A stretch of DNA of 64,000 nucleotides, from NCBI GenBank assembly GCA_030649995.1, contig JAUSEV010000004.1:1-64000 (forward strand). Direction: 5' to 3'. The notes below the pieces were generated by a model. That model made no database searches. It was given only the letters and a program-made list of their open reading frames with translations, and was not told where the DNA came from. Positions 1-8,868 of the stretch are shown one piece after another. The translations under genes were made by a program, and so were the position numbers. Every line of letters starts with the position of its first letter. Position 1 is the stretch's first letter. The stretch comes from Candidatus Uhrbacteria bacterium. Lineage in GTDB: Bacteria > Patescibacteriota > Patescibacteriia > 2-12-FULL-60-25.

Positions 1-234
1 CTTTTTTGTGAAAACGATTTCCACGCCACACTTTCACATCCCACTCTGTCCCACTCTTGCGGAATCGCTCTCAATCATTCGCTCTTGAAAATCTGCTTTT
101 GATGAACCCCCTATTCTCCCAAGGCAACTTGAATCGTGACCGATTCGTGTCTAATCAACCTTTCCAGCGACTGAATTTTTTTTCAGAACCGATCATCCCC
201 ATCATCAATAAATAACTTCATATTTTTGGCTGAT

Positions 235-1209
235 TTATGGCTGACTGATCGAGGACGAAATGCGTAACGGTTTCAAAAACCGATCGCACAGCGCCACCAC
301 ATCTTCACGATCGTTCACGTGCATGCGGCGCAATTGATAGCGCGACGAGGAAGTGTGGAGCGATCCCAAACGCACGCCAAACCCGAGTTGATAACCGGCG
401 CGCTCGACTTCCTTGGAAATTTCCACGCTCCATCCTCCGTACGGATACGCGAAACTCGTCACAGGATGACCGAGGAGTGTTTCCAATTCTTTTTTTGAAT
501 CGCCAATTTCCCGTTCGCGCGCCGCCGCGCCATAACGCGGAAGCATCGCGTGATGCTGCGTGTGCGAGGCAATGGTGATAAAACCGCTTTGATCCAGTTC
601 TTTGATCATCTCCTCCGTTACATAGCCTCTCCAACGATGCCCTTGTGAAATGATAAAAAAAGTAGCCTTTAAACCAAGACGCTTCAAAAGAGGAAAGGCG
701 TACTGATATTGGTTGCGATACCCGTCGTCAAAGGTAATGAGAACCGGTTTTTTTGGAAGACGCGTGGCTCCGTCTTTTTCCGTTAACGCCGCGATCAAAT
801 CTTGAGGGGTGACCGTTTCATATCCGGCGACGACCAGAGCCTTTAATTGCGCTTCCAGCGATTCCGGAGTGACGCTGAAAAACTTATCGCGAAAAGCAAA
901 AGATGATCGAGTGGGTCGAATCTGGTGATACATGAGAATAGGAATGCGAACGGAAATCTCTCCTTTTTGCACAGGAGGATCACCAGCGATACGCGTTAAG
1001 CGTTCTAACGGGGGCGGATCAAGATGAAGCGGCGCGGAAGATGTGGCATCTGCAATGACTTGGTCATTGAGCGTCACGGTTTGGGTTTTTCGGTCATAAA
1101 CGCGCGAGGAAGTAAAATATCCCATCGGCAAAACGAGCGCGGCCACAAATCCAATCGTGAGCGCGGCAACACTCGCGGCAAAAAAAAGAGCGATGAGATG
1201 ATGTTTCAT
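235..1209 (-). CDS. Polysaccharide deacetylase family protein, membrane-anchored
   Basis: Likely an extracytoplasmic deacetylase acting on peptidoglycan or another N-acetylated glycan. About 324 residues. One N-terminal hydrophobic segment (ALFFAASVAALTIGFVAALV) serves as signal anchor. The NodB-type motifs are visible: TFDDG near residue 155 (metal and catalytic Asp), SHTQHH near 215 (metal-binding His) and FAYPYGG further on. The reading frame stays open upstream, but I chose the ATG at 1209 (MKHHLIALFF) because it directly precedes the hydrophobic segment and lies 4 nt after the rlmN stop, so the two are probably co-transcribed. The longer upstream extension is Arg/Cys-rich and overlaps rlmN, so it is unlikely to be coding. 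Substrate cannot be told from sequence. Confidence 0.85.
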   Translation of the reverse strand: MKHHLIALFFAASVAALTIGFVAALVLPMGYFTSSRVYDRKTQTVTLNDQVIADATSSAPLHLDPPPLERLTRIAGDPPVQKGEISVRIPILMYHQIRPTRSSFAFRDKFFSVTPESLEAQLKALVVAGYETVTPQDLIAALTEKDGATRLPKKPVLITFDDGYRNQYQYAFPLLKRLGLKATFFIISQGHRWRGYVTEEMIKELDQSGFITIASHTQHHAMLPRYGAAAREREIGDSKKELETLLGHPVTSFAYPYGGWSVEISKEVERAGYQLGFGVRLGSLHTSSSRYQLRRMHVNDREDVVALCDRFLKPLRISSSISQP

Positions 1210-1213
1210 GAGA

Positions 1214-2290
1214 TTATGGAAGGACGCGTGCCTTAGCCGCGCGTACGGCCGCGAGTCCTTGTTTGACGCGACCCTGTTCCTCGCGCACGGCCAACTGACC
1301 GCAGGCCGCATCAATGTCCTCTCCAAACGTGATGCGATGCGTGGCGGGAACGTGTAGCGCGCGCAGCTCATCCAAAAACGCCACGCGCTCTCCCCGACTC
1401 GTGCCTTGGAACATTTCCGTTTCATGATACTTGATCAAGTTCACATGCGCCAAACGAAAATCCGGACCAAGAAGTTTGGCCAGAGCGCGCGCATCCTCCG
1501 GACGATCGTTGATGCCCTTTAACAAAAGATACTCAAACATCACTTTGCGATTGGTTTTTTCCATGTACACGCGAACAGCCGGCATCAATTTTTCGAGAGG
1601 ATAAGCGCGATTGACCGGCATGATGCTCGAGCGAATTTCGTTGATCGCCGAGTGCAAGGAAATCGCGAGGTTTATTTGCAGCGGCTCATCCGCCAAACGC
1701 AAAATACCCGGCACAACTCCGCAGGTGGAAATGCTAAAGTGACGTGCCCCTAAATTAAAACCATCGTGGTGATTAAGCGTGCGGATCGCCGAGAGAACCG
1801 CGTCATAATTATGCATGGGCTCCCCCATCCCCATGAATACGACGTTCGAGACACGTTCGTTTTTTATTTTGAGCAGACGCGCGTAATGCAAAACCTGCTC
1901 GATGATTTCGCCGCTCGTCAAATTTCGTTTGATGCCCATGGTGCCGGTGGCGCAAAACGTGCAAGCCATGGCACAGCCGATTTGAGACGATACGCACACG
2001 GTGTTGCGTTCATCTTGGTGACACATGAGTACCGCCTCGATTTTTTGACCGTCCGCGCATGCAAATAATGTTTTGACGGTGTCGCCTTTGGGACTTTCTT
2101 GCACATGAACCGACGAGAGCTCTTTCCACGGAAGAGCCTCGGCGCATCTTTGACGCAACGCCTTTGGATACACGGCCATTTCTTCCCAACGATCGGCGAG
2201 CTCAATATAAAAAGCGCGCTCAGCTTGCGCTAAGCGATAGGCGGGTTCTTGTTGCTCGGTTAAGAGCGTTTTCAGTTTTTCAAAATTCAT
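1214..2290 (-). CDS. rlmN: 23S rRNA (adenine-2503-C2)-methyltransferase RlmN
   Basis: Dual-specificity radical SAM methyltransferase that methylates A2503 of 23S rRNA, and A37 of some tRNAs. It has 358 residues, normal for the family. The radical SAM cluster motif CxxxCxxC is present as CAMACTFC near residues 107-115, followed by ATGTMG. The glycine-rich GMGEPMHNYD segment follows, and the C-terminal DIDAACGQL carries the Cys that is transiently methylated in this family. The start overlaps the end of the upstream carboxypeptidase gene by 11 nt, which suggests an operon with the cell-wall genes upstream and the deacetylase downstream. Confidence 0.95.
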   Translation of the reverse strand: MNFEKLKTLLTEQQEPAYRLAQAERAFYIELADRWEEMAVYPKALRQRCAEALPWKELSSVHVQESPKGDTVKTLFACADGQKIEAVLMCHQDERNTVCVSSQIGCAMACTFCATGTMGIKRNLTSGEIIEQVLHYARLLKIKNERVSNVVFMGMGEPMHNYDAVLSAIRTLNHHDGFNLGARHFSISTCGVVPGILRLADEPLQINLAISLHSAINEIRSSIMPVNRAYPLEKLMPAVRVYMEKTNRKVMFEYLLLKGINDRPEDARALAKLLGPDFRLAHVNLIKYHETEMFQGTSRGERVAFLDELRALHVPATHRITFGEDIDAACGQLAVREEQGRVKQGLAAVRAAKARVLP

Positions 2291-3155
2291 GATTGTTCCA
2301 CGTCCATTCGGCTAATCGTTTTGCGGCATCAAACGAACCGGATTTGGTCGGAGCGCCCAACACGACCACGATCAAATCCTTTCCAAATTCCGGACGACCA
2401 TCCGCGTTCATGGGCCGGACTTGGATGACTAAATTATACATGGATTCTTCCAGATAGCCTGTTTTCCCTCCGACAATCCACAGATCATTGTCTTGCGTGA
2501 GCAGTTGGTTGGTGTTCTTGATCGTACGCACCTCGCGTGGAGTCGCGAGGGCCACCTGATACTCTCCGGTGGAAGCGGCGGTTCGGATCATAAGTTCACG
2601 AAACGCGGCTTCGGCGATCAGAGCCATGTCTCTTGCCGTCGTGATATTGCGAGGACTCATTCCGGAAGCGTCCACAAATTTTGAACGGACAGCGCCAAGA
2701 CGTTTTGCTTCCACGTTCATCCGTTTGATGAACCCCCCATACCCCAATCCGGAAACGCGAGCCAGCGCATTTGCCGCGTTGTTGGCGCTCGAGGTAATGC
2801 TGGAATAAAACAGATCTCGAATAGAAATGCGCGTCCCGATTTTAACGCGCAGCCGTCCGCCCCCGACTTCGTCTGACTTCTGAAACGCCACTTTCCGATC
2901 CCAACGCGGAGAGAGTTTGACGAACGTGAGCGCGTTCGGCAACTTCGTTAAACTCGCCGCCACATGCGAATAATCGGGTTTGAATGACCATAAAACCTGA
3001 TGCGTCTTTGGCACGATGACGATCACTTTTGCAAATTCATTTGCTTTTGGAACAAACGGTTCCGCATCAACTTTGATCGTGGCGGCTTGCGCCATACTCG
3101 CCAAAAACAGGCCGCCAAAGACCAAACAGAGTCGAATAAACATAGGGCATTTCAT
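2280..3155 (-). CDS. D-alanyl-D-alanine carboxypeptidase (peptidase S11, PBP5-like)
   Basis: Serine-type penicillin-binding carboxypeptidase that trims the terminal D-Ala of peptidoglycan stem peptides. The three active-site motifs are clear: SLTK (SxxK, near residue 68), SAN (SxN, near 122) and KTG (near 232). A standard signal peptide (MFIRLCLVFGGLFLASMAQA) follows the ATG at 3155, which is why I prefer it. An upstream ATG at 3215 overlaps the stop of the L,D-transpeptidase gene as TAATG and could be used by translational coupling, but it would put about 20 residues before the signal peptide. About 291 residues; the short length suggests the C-terminal beta domain of PBP5 is missing. Confidence 0.9.
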   Translation of the reverse strand: MKCPMFIRLCLVFGGLFLASMAQAATIKVDAEPFVPKANEFAKVIVIVPKTHQVLWSFKPDYSHVAASLTKLPNALTFVKLSPRWDRKVAFQKSDEVGGGRLRVKIGTRISIRDLFYSSITSSANNAANALARVSGLGYGGFIKRMNVEAKRLGAVRSKFVDASGMSPRNITTARDMALIAEAAFRELMIRTAASTGEYQVALATPREVRTIKNTNQLLTQDNDLWIVGGKTGYLEESMYNLVIQVRPMNADGRPEFGKDLIVVVLGAPTKSGSFDAAKRLAEWTWNNHEF

Positions 3156-3214
3156 AGTGCCTGTCAATTCGGTAAGTTTAGCATATTTGATCTGCGCGAT
3201 CGAAACAAATAACA

Positions 3215-3835
3215 TTACTGCTTTGCGATTACGACCACCGTGCCCACCGGCGTCCAGTCATACAACGCTTTTGCCGAACCGATGCCAAGCCGCACGCAGC
3301 CGTGGCTCGCGGGTTTGCCCAAGCTGCTTGCCCCTTCTTTTTTTCCGCTCGGCCATTCCGGCAATTCATGAATGCCAAAACGGCTGATCGGCGCGCCCAC
3401 GCCTGAAAAATTCATCCAATGGGGCATCCACAAACCTGCCACGCGCGACCAGGCGCGGGGCGTTTTTGCGATAATCTTAAAATTTCCTTGAGGGGTTGGT
3501 CTGCGAAGCGTACCTGTTGAAACGGGAAAAGACGCGAACGGAACATCGTTCACGCGCTGTTCCAACACCTGCTTGCTGACGTTGATAAAAATCGATTTGG
3601 AAAAGGCGCGTCGTCCAGGCCCGTTTGGATCATAGCCGTTAAAAATTTCGGTGCGGTCATCATATCCATCACCATCCGTATCGGCTCTCACCGGATCGGT
3701 ATGAAAAACGCTGATCTCTTGCGCGTCGGAAATACCATCACCATCCGCATCAACCGGCGCATCAGCAGCTTTGGCGGCCTGCCCAAAAAAACTCATCCCT
3801 CCAACAGCCAAAAGTAGCCACAAACATTTTTTCAT
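3215..3835 (-). CDS. Exported L,D-transpeptidase (YkuD) with calcium-binding repeat
   Basis: A secreted YkuD-type L,D-transpeptidase, expected to make 3-3 crosslinks or attach proteins to peptidoglycan. 206 residues. N-terminal signal peptide, then two thrombospondin type-3/EF-hand-like loops (DADGDGISDAQE and DTDGDGYDDRTE, residues about 25-58) that probably bind calcium, then the YkuD domain with the catalytic SHGCVRLG motif near residue 178. The same DxDxDG loops occur in the exported protein at 52925-53662. It is first in the run of cell-wall genes reading leftward and its stop overlaps the next possible start (TAATG). Confidence 0.92.
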   Translation of the reverse strand: MKKCLWLLLAVGGMSFFGQAAKAADAPVDADGDGISDAQEISVFHTDPVRADTDGDGYDDRTEIFNGYDPNGPGRRAFSKSIFINVSKQVLEQRVNDVPFASFPVSTGTLRRPTPQGNFKIIAKTPRAWSRVAGLWMPHWMNFSGVGAPISRFGIHELPEWPSGKKEGASSLGKPASHGCVRLGIGSAKALYDWTPVGTVVVIAKQ

Positions 3836-3888
3836 ACTTCGATAGACTCAGTATAATCCTGAATTATATTGAAGGATCATACAAGCGA

Positions 3889-5823
3889 CTAATCAAACTG
3901 TATTCGTTGACCCGGAGCGACCGACTGTTGGATAGGAGACGAAATTTTTGAAGATGTTTTAGGGGGAAGCGGAGGAGGGATGGGCGGGGAATTTTTTGGT
4001 TTATCCGATCGATACGGTTTCTTCTCGGTAGAAGAATGAACCACTCTCGGTTTATGCGTTGTTGGAGACGATAACGTCAGATCATCACTCTCGCTTGAAT
4101 CGGAAATCGGCGGCAGCCGCATTATCTCTTTTATCTTTCCTTCTCGGCCTTTCCGTTCTTCAAGAACCAACGGTCGACATTCGGCGCAGTATATGGGTCG
4201 CGCAGGGTCGAGCTGAATCGCCAGATGAAACTGCTTGCCACAGCGCGTGCAGGTGTGAGGAAATTTCGGCTTGTCTTTTTTTCCTTGCGGCGCCGGTTTA
4301 TTTGCCATGATCGCCGCCAAACGCTCCGGCTTGAGCGTCAAATATTCTCCCTCATCCTGTTGGAACGACAATCCTCCTCCGAGCGCTTCCACCCCTTCAC
4401 GCTCCTCTTCGGTTTTGATGGCAGGATATTGAACGGCAAGCGGGCTCAACGTCGAGGCTGAACTCGCCGAAGTCTCTTCCAAATCCCCTCCGAGATTGAT
4501 GGTCGTTGTCCCGACAGCCGGTGTCGCCTCCATGCCGCTCCACTTGAGAACTTTCTCTTCGATGATTGGCCGAGACTCGGCATAGCGTTCGCGACTCACG
4601 GCAATCACCTTTTCCCGGCTCCCGGTCCGTTGCGCGATGGGAGCAAGGGTGTCGGCGGAAAAAGGTAAAGTCGCAACCCCGTCGACCATGAGTTTGAGAT
4701 AAATTTGATACTTGGCCAAGTTCACCAAATCTTCCGGGGTAAACGTGGGGGCAAACTCGGTTTCCATAAACGTCGCGTCCGCTCCGCCGACGCGCATGAC
4801 GATGATGGTGCCAACGTTTCCAAAAATCGCGGGCGACACTTTTTCGTCCAACTGCTCTATGTATTGATGCGCCACGATCAGATTTAAACGATATTTACGA
4901 GCCTCGGAAAGAATGTTGGCAAACGATTCGTTGGCAAAATTTTGAAACTCATCCACAAACAGATAAAAATCGCGGCGATCTTCTTCCTGTGGAATGCTTT
5001 GTCGTTCCTGTGCCGCCAATTGAAGTTTGGTAATGAGCATTCCTCCCAAAAGCCGCATATTATCCTCTCCGATGCGTCCTTTGGAGAGGTTCACGATCAA
5101 GATTTTTCCATCATCCATAATGCGCCGCAAATTGATGGTGGATTTGACTTGAGCCACGATGTTGCGAATCACCGAAGAAGAAAGAAATTGTCCGACTTTG
5201 TTTTGCACCGGCGCGATGGCTTCGGTCGCGTACTTTTCCGACCATGAGGTAAATTCCGCCAACCAAAACGTTTTGACGATCGGATCTCGAATCTTCGCCA
5301 CCACGCGAGCGCGATAATCTTTGTCAACGAGTAAGCGGTTGATGCCGAGCAGCGTGGCTCCCGGATAATCAAGAAGCGCGAGCACGCAGTTCATGAGAAT
5401 ATATTCCATGCGCGGACTCCACACGTCCGGCCAGATCTTTTTGAACACACCCATAAGTCCTGACGCGATCAGCGGTTTTTGATCTTCGCTCTCCGTCTCC
5501 AAAATGTTAAATCCGAGCGGGAAATCGGTATCTGCGGGATTAAAATAGACGATGTCGTTGATACGGTTGGTGGGGATAAAATCCAATAATTTCTCGGCCG
5601 TGTCGCCGTGCGGATCAATATAGCAACACCCGTGTCCGGCATAGACATCGGCTAACATCAGATTTTCCATGAGCGTGGTTTTTCCCATGCCCGTTTTTCC
5701 GATCACGTACATGTGCCGACGGCGATCGTCTGTTTTGATGCCAAAGCGCCGTTTTTGATTTCGAAAATTCGTCTCCGCAAACAGCGTGATTTCATTTTCG
5801 TGATCGTGAGAATATTGAATCAT
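3889..5823 (-). CDS. TraG/VirD4-like (DUF87/TraC) ATPase with zinc-ribbon tail
   Basis: A large P-loop ATPase of the type IV secretion/conjugation (VirB4/VirD4) superfamily. 644 residues. Walker A is GKTGMGKTTL near residue 44 and Walker B is LFVDEFQNFA near 293. Near residue 525 there is a four-cysteine zinc ribbon (CTRC ... CAEC), then a low-complexity Pro/Ser/Lys tail. No conjugation relaxase or pilus gene lies next to it. The neighbour on the same strand is a membrane protein, and such ATPase/membrane-protein pairs are frequent in CPR genomes; a role in DNA or protein movement at the membrane is inferred only. Separated from that neighbour by repeated TAGCTTCTTAGG units. Confidence 0.8.
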   Translation of the reverse strand: MIQYSHDHENEITLFAETNFRNQKRRFGIKTDDRRRHMYVIGKTGMGKTTLMENLMLADVYAGHGCCYIDPHGDTAEKLLDFIPTNRINDIVYFNPADTDFPLGFNILETESEDQKPLIASGLMGVFKKIWPDVWSPRMEYILMNCVLALLDYPGATLLGINRLLVDKDYRARVVAKIRDPIVKTFWLAEFTSWSEKYATEAIAPVQNKVGQFLSSSVIRNIVAQVKSTINLRRIMDDGKILIVNLSKGRIGEDNMRLLGGMLITKLQLAAQERQSIPQEEDRRDFYLFVDEFQNFANESFANILSEARKYRLNLIVAHQYIEQLDEKVSPAIFGNVGTIIVMRVGGADATFMETEFAPTFTPEDLVNLAKYQIYLKLMVDGVATLPFSADTLAPIAQRTGSREKVIAVSRERYAESRPIIEEKVLKWSGMEATPAVGTTTINLGGDLEETSASSASTLSPLAVQYPAIKTEEEREGVEALGGGLSFQQDEGEYLTLKPERLAAIMANKPAPQGKKDKPKFPHTCTRCGKQFHLAIQLDPARPIYCAECRPLVLEERKGREGKIKEIMRLPPISDSSESDDLTLSSPTTHKPRVVHSSTEKKPYRSDKPKNSPPIPPPLPPKTSSKISSPIQQSVAPGQRIQFD

Positions 5824-5915
5824 GGGTTGCAGCTTCTTAGGCTTTAGCTTCTTAGGCTTTAGCTTCTTAGCGGTTCAAACCAACCTAAGAAGCTAAAAAG
5901 CTGATGCCTAAGAAG
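5824..5915. repeat. Intergenic TAGCTTCTTAGG direct and inverted repeats
   Basis: The spacer holds three direct copies of a unit close to TTAGCTTCTTAGGC (from 5829) followed by two inverted copies (CCTAAGAAGCTAA), so it can fold into a hairpin. It is one example of the short tandem spacers that separate many genes here. Confidence 0.8.
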
Positions 5916-7250
5916 CTAACCAAACGGAAGGTTCGCCGGGGCTTCTGATTTTTTGGCATCCACTTTGCTAATCGAGGGCGCTTTGACCTGCATCAAAATT
6001 GGGAAATGCCATAACGTCGCCAGTTCTTCGGCACACATAAAAAATTGCGGCATCCCCATCCAGTTGGAACGTTTCTTATATGCTTTGACGACATGGCTCT
6101 TGCGATGATTGTTTCGTTTGTCCTTAAAAAACCACAGCGCGCTTGCCATGCCGACTTTTTTTAATTCCGGCTTGAGCGACTGCATGTGAAAGGTGTTGGT
6201 TTGTTTCATGGCGCCGATAAACGTATGAATCGCTTTGGTCTTTTTGATGATCTCTTTTTTGGCGACATACACGAATCGCACCTTGGCCATAAAACCCACT
6301 TGTCCGGTTTTTCGTTCGATCCCCTCGAGTACGTCCTTTTCTCCGGGAGAGAGAGCAAACATGCGGGGAAATTCCTGTTTGGCGTCTTTTTTTGCCGCCG
6401 GCGCCGCAGAGGGTGATGAGAGCAAAATTCCCGCGGCTTCTTTGGCGACGTTCATGGGAAAATCAACCGCGTGGTCGATCAAACGCTTTTTGTGTTCTTC
6501 CTTGACGCCTTTAATCTTGTTGATCAATTTTTCCGCTCGTTCACGCGGTCCCTTGTGATCGGTTTGCGTGATCACGATTTGATACCAAAAGTTTTCATCC
6601 TTCCCCAAACGCGACATAAATTCCAACATATACGCCACGGGGTCTTTAAATTCACCCGACACTTTGTCCTCAAATTGAGGATAGGTTTTTAAAATGTAAG
6701 GGTCTTCTTTAACGGGAATCATTTCCGTGCCCCACGCGTCCCACTCCTCATCCGGATAATGTGAGGGAATATTTTGAGTATAATCTTCCACTTCTTGAAT
6801 TTCCGCCGCCGGATATTGGGCGTAAATGGCGCCTTCGGCGAGATCGCGAAAACGCCGTTCGCCAAAAATATAAAAAGAGACTTTTCCCTCAATGGAAGCG
6901 ATCTCTAAAGAAAAATACGACTGGGCAAATCCCGTAATCCACGTTTCCGTCCAAGAAGGAGTGGTGTGTCCGCCGGCAAAGGTGATAAGCATATTCTCCG
7001 CGGCGCGAGCCGTTTGTTCGGACGCTCCCCCGGGGATCGCCACCTTGAGCAATATCCACTCGCGCTTTCCCGCGGCTTTCCCCGAAACATACTCTTTCCA
7101 TGCATGCGCCGCGATCCATAAAATGATATAGACGATCAATATCCACGCCCCATGCGTAAACAAATACCACATCGCCGAAAAAGGATCGCTTCCGGCGAGC
7201 TCAAGAAAAGCATCTAAATCAAAATTGAACAGGGAGATGATCCAATCCAT
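5916..7250 (-). CDS. Membrane protein of unknown function, partner of the TraG-like ATPase
   Basis: 444 residues. One or two N-terminal membrane segments (around FLELAGSDPFSAMWYLFTHG and AWILIVYIILWIAAHAW), then a long soluble region rich in Lys, Glu and Trp. I do not recognise a characterised domain. The frame is open to 7367, but I chose the ATG at 7250 (MDWIISLFNF) because GGAG sits 7 nt upstream. Its constant position next to the VirD4-like ATPase suggests the two act together at the membrane; this is inference. The C-terminal residues NLPFG are encoded just inside the TTAGCTTCTTAGG repeat spacer. Confidence 0.7.
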   Translation of the reverse strand: MDWIISLFNFDLDAFLELAGSDPFSAMWYLFTHGAWILIVYIILWIAAHAWKEYVSGKAAGKREWILLKVAIPGGASEQTARAAENMLITFAGGHTTPSWTETWITGFAQSYFSLEIASIEGKVSFYIFGERRFRDLAEGAIYAQYPAAEIQEVEDYTQNIPSHYPDEEWDAWGTEMIPVKEDPYILKTYPQFEDKVSGEFKDPVAYMLEFMSRLGKDENFWYQIVITQTDHKGPRERAEKLINKIKGVKEEHKKRLIDHAVDFPMNVAKEAAGILLSSPSAAPAAKKDAKQEFPRMFALSPGEKDVLEGIERKTGQVGFMAKVRFVYVAKKEIIKKTKAIHTFIGAMKQTNTFHMQSLKPELKKVGMASALWFFKDKRNNHRKSHVVKAYKKRSNWMGMPQFFMCAEELATLWHFPILMQVKAPSISKVDAKKSEAPANLPFG

Positions 7251-7347
7251 GCGATGACTCCACAATAGCATAAAAAAGAGTCTCTGAAAAGCAACGGATT
7301 TGACCTTCTCCATCTTTTGATGAAAACTAAGCCCGAACTCCTGTTCT

Positions 7348-7365
7348 GACGATCGCTTGATCGTC
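7348..7365. other. Perfect hairpin between divergent genes
   Basis: GACGATC gctt GATCGTC, a 7-bp perfect inverted repeat in the short divergent region between the membrane-protein gene and the purM-like gene. It could be an operator or a 5' leader hairpin of the purM-like transcript. Confidence 0.5.
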
Positions 7366-7398
7366 ACCGTACCTCAACACTCAAAACGGAGGCAGACC

Positions 7399-8559
7399 AT
7401 GAGAAGCGATGCCTACGAAAAAGCCGGGATCAGCTACGCGGACATGGATCCGTTCAAGCTGGCCGCGCAGAGAGCGGCGGCCCAAACCATCCATCCGGCT
7501 CGGTTGCGCCAACGCTTCGGCATAGAGACCGCCGAATGGAGTCGCGGCGAAAGCGCCTTCCTGTTTCAGCTCACTCCTCTCGCGCGCCTTCTGCAACTCG
7601 TGGGGCTGACCAACACGATGCAGGCTCTCGTGATCGAAGGTCTCGGAACGAAAAGCTTGGTGGCTGATGACATGGAACGGGAACTGGGCAAGGACTTCTA
7701 CGACCGCATCGCGCAATGCACGCTCGCCATGGTGGTGAACGATCTCATCACGGTTGGAGCACTTCCCACGATCGCCGCGATGCATCTTGCCGCCGGCGAT
7801 TCCGCCTGGTTCAAAAACGAACCGCGTTGGCAAGCTCTCATCAACGGATGGCGGCACGCCTGTGAACTGGCCGGATGCGTCTGGGGGCCGGGTTAAACAC
7901 CGACACTCAAGGACATCGTGTTTCCAAACACCGTAGAACTTTCTGGTGCGGCGGTAGGGATCGTGAGGAAACCGAGCCACGTGATCCGATGGGAGAACAT
8001 CTGCCACGGCGATGTCATCGTGATCTTCAGGAGTTCGGGTATCCACGCAAACGGCCTGACGCTCGCCCGCAAGATCGCGGGAAAACTCCCGCGCGGTTAC
8101 CTCACGCTGCTTCCGTTTGGCCATACGTACGGAGAAGCGTTGCTCGCTCCGACCAAGATCTACGTCCGTCTGATCGAGATGTTGCAAGACAGGGGCATCT
8201 CCATCCGCTACGCCGTAAATGTGACCGGTCACGGCTGGCGCAAACTCATGCGAGCCCCGGCTCCGTGGAGCTACGTGATCGAGCAGATTCCCGAACCGCA
8301 TCCCGTGTTCGAGTTCATTCGAACCCACAACCCCGATGGGACGGAACCGATCAGCGACACGGATATGTACGGAAATCTCAACATGGGCGCCGGATTCGCC
8401 ATCTACATCCGACCGCAAGATGTGCAAAAAGTCCTTACCGCAGCGGCGGAATGTGGCATCGAGGCGCTCCAAGCCGGTCACGTGGAAAAAGGACCGAAGT
8501 GCGTGGTGATCAAACCGAAGAATCTGATCTTTAACGCCGACACTCTGCAAGTTCGCTAG
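7399..8559 (+). pseudogene. purM: PurM-like AIR synthase gene interrupted by an in-frame TAA
   Basis: Phosphoribosylformylglycinamidine cyclo-ligase (AIR synthase) family, purine biosynthesis step 5. The ATG at 7399 follows a good GGAGG site. Codons 1-165 match the N-terminal half (YEKAGISYAD; VNDLITVGA), then TAA at 7894-7896, then the same frame continues to 8559 with the C-terminal half (SSGIHANGLTLARKI; LLAPTKIYV; FAIYIRPQDV). Aligning WGPG-stop-TP with the family motif GGETAE places the stop exactly at the invariant Glu, so a GAA-to-TAA change explains it. Full length would be 386 codons, somewhat longer than typical PurM. The two halves otherwise show no decay, so the mutation is recent, a sequencing error, or recoded. 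An intrinsic terminator follows. Confidence 0.8.
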
Positions 8560-8564
8560 ACTCA

Positions 8565-8591
8565 CCTCGACTTCCTGTCGAGGTATTTTTT
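8565..8591 (+). terminator. Intrinsic terminator after purM-like gene
   Basis: CCTCGAC ttcct GTCGAGG followed by a T-rich tract. Confidence 0.85.
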
Positions 8592-8639
8592 ATTATTCTC
8601 TCTTTGAGTCAATACTCCGCAGCTTGCTTCGTGAGCCAT

Positions 8640-8733
8640 CTGTCATTCTGAGTGAAGTCCGACGAAACGAAGGATCTTCGACCGATCGGAGGCGAAGATT
8701 CTTCACTCCATCGAATTACGTTCAGAATGACAG
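8640..8733. repeat. Imperfect palindromic element with CTGTCATTCTGA ends
   Basis: A 94-nt element whose 12-bp ends are perfect inverted repeats (CTGTCATTCTGA and TCAGAATGACAG), with further inner pairings (AGTGAAG/CTTCACT; ATCTTCG/CGAAGAT). It resembles the TGTCATTCTGAG-type palindromes I recall from many unrelated environmental genomes. It occupies the 309-nt gap between the convergent purM-like and purN genes, which also contains a small GC hairpin near 8755-8776. Confidence 0.7.
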
Positions 8734-8807
8734 CATTTGGGTTGAAGGGTGATACCCCGTCCGCTTGCGGCGGGGAGGTTCATTTTCAAACTCATCAAGT
8801 CCTAAAA

Positions 8808-8839
8808 TTTCAAACTTTTCCTATAGGAAAAGTTTGAAA
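8808..8839. repeat. Perfect 32-nt palindrome, TTTCAAACT...CTATAG family
   Basis: A perfect palindrome beginning TTTCAAACT, centred on CTATAG and ending AGTTTGAAA. It shares its ends and centre with two palindromes near 60.2 and 60.9 kb. Lying between convergent genes, it may act as a bidirectional terminator. Confidence 0.8.
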
Positions 8840-8868
8840 AAAAGACATGAGGAGCACTCATGTCAGAA

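Noticed and set aside
3889-7250. Integrated conjugative element or type IV secretion locus
   Set aside because: Only a VirD4/VirB4-like ATPase and one membrane protein are present; no relaxase, integrase, pilin of that system or attachment sites.
7894-7896. Alternative genetic code as an explanation of the stop in purM
   Set aside because: The codon is TAA. The code change known in some CPR lineages concerns TGA, and TGA is clearly a stop here (ATGA overlaps such as secD-secF and 57308-57311).
7381-8565. Long minus-strand frame opposite the purM-like gene (394 codons)
   Set aside because: It is an antisense shadow: the plus strand carries clear AIR synthase motifs on both sides of the TAA, while the minus frame has no recognisable domain or ribosome site.
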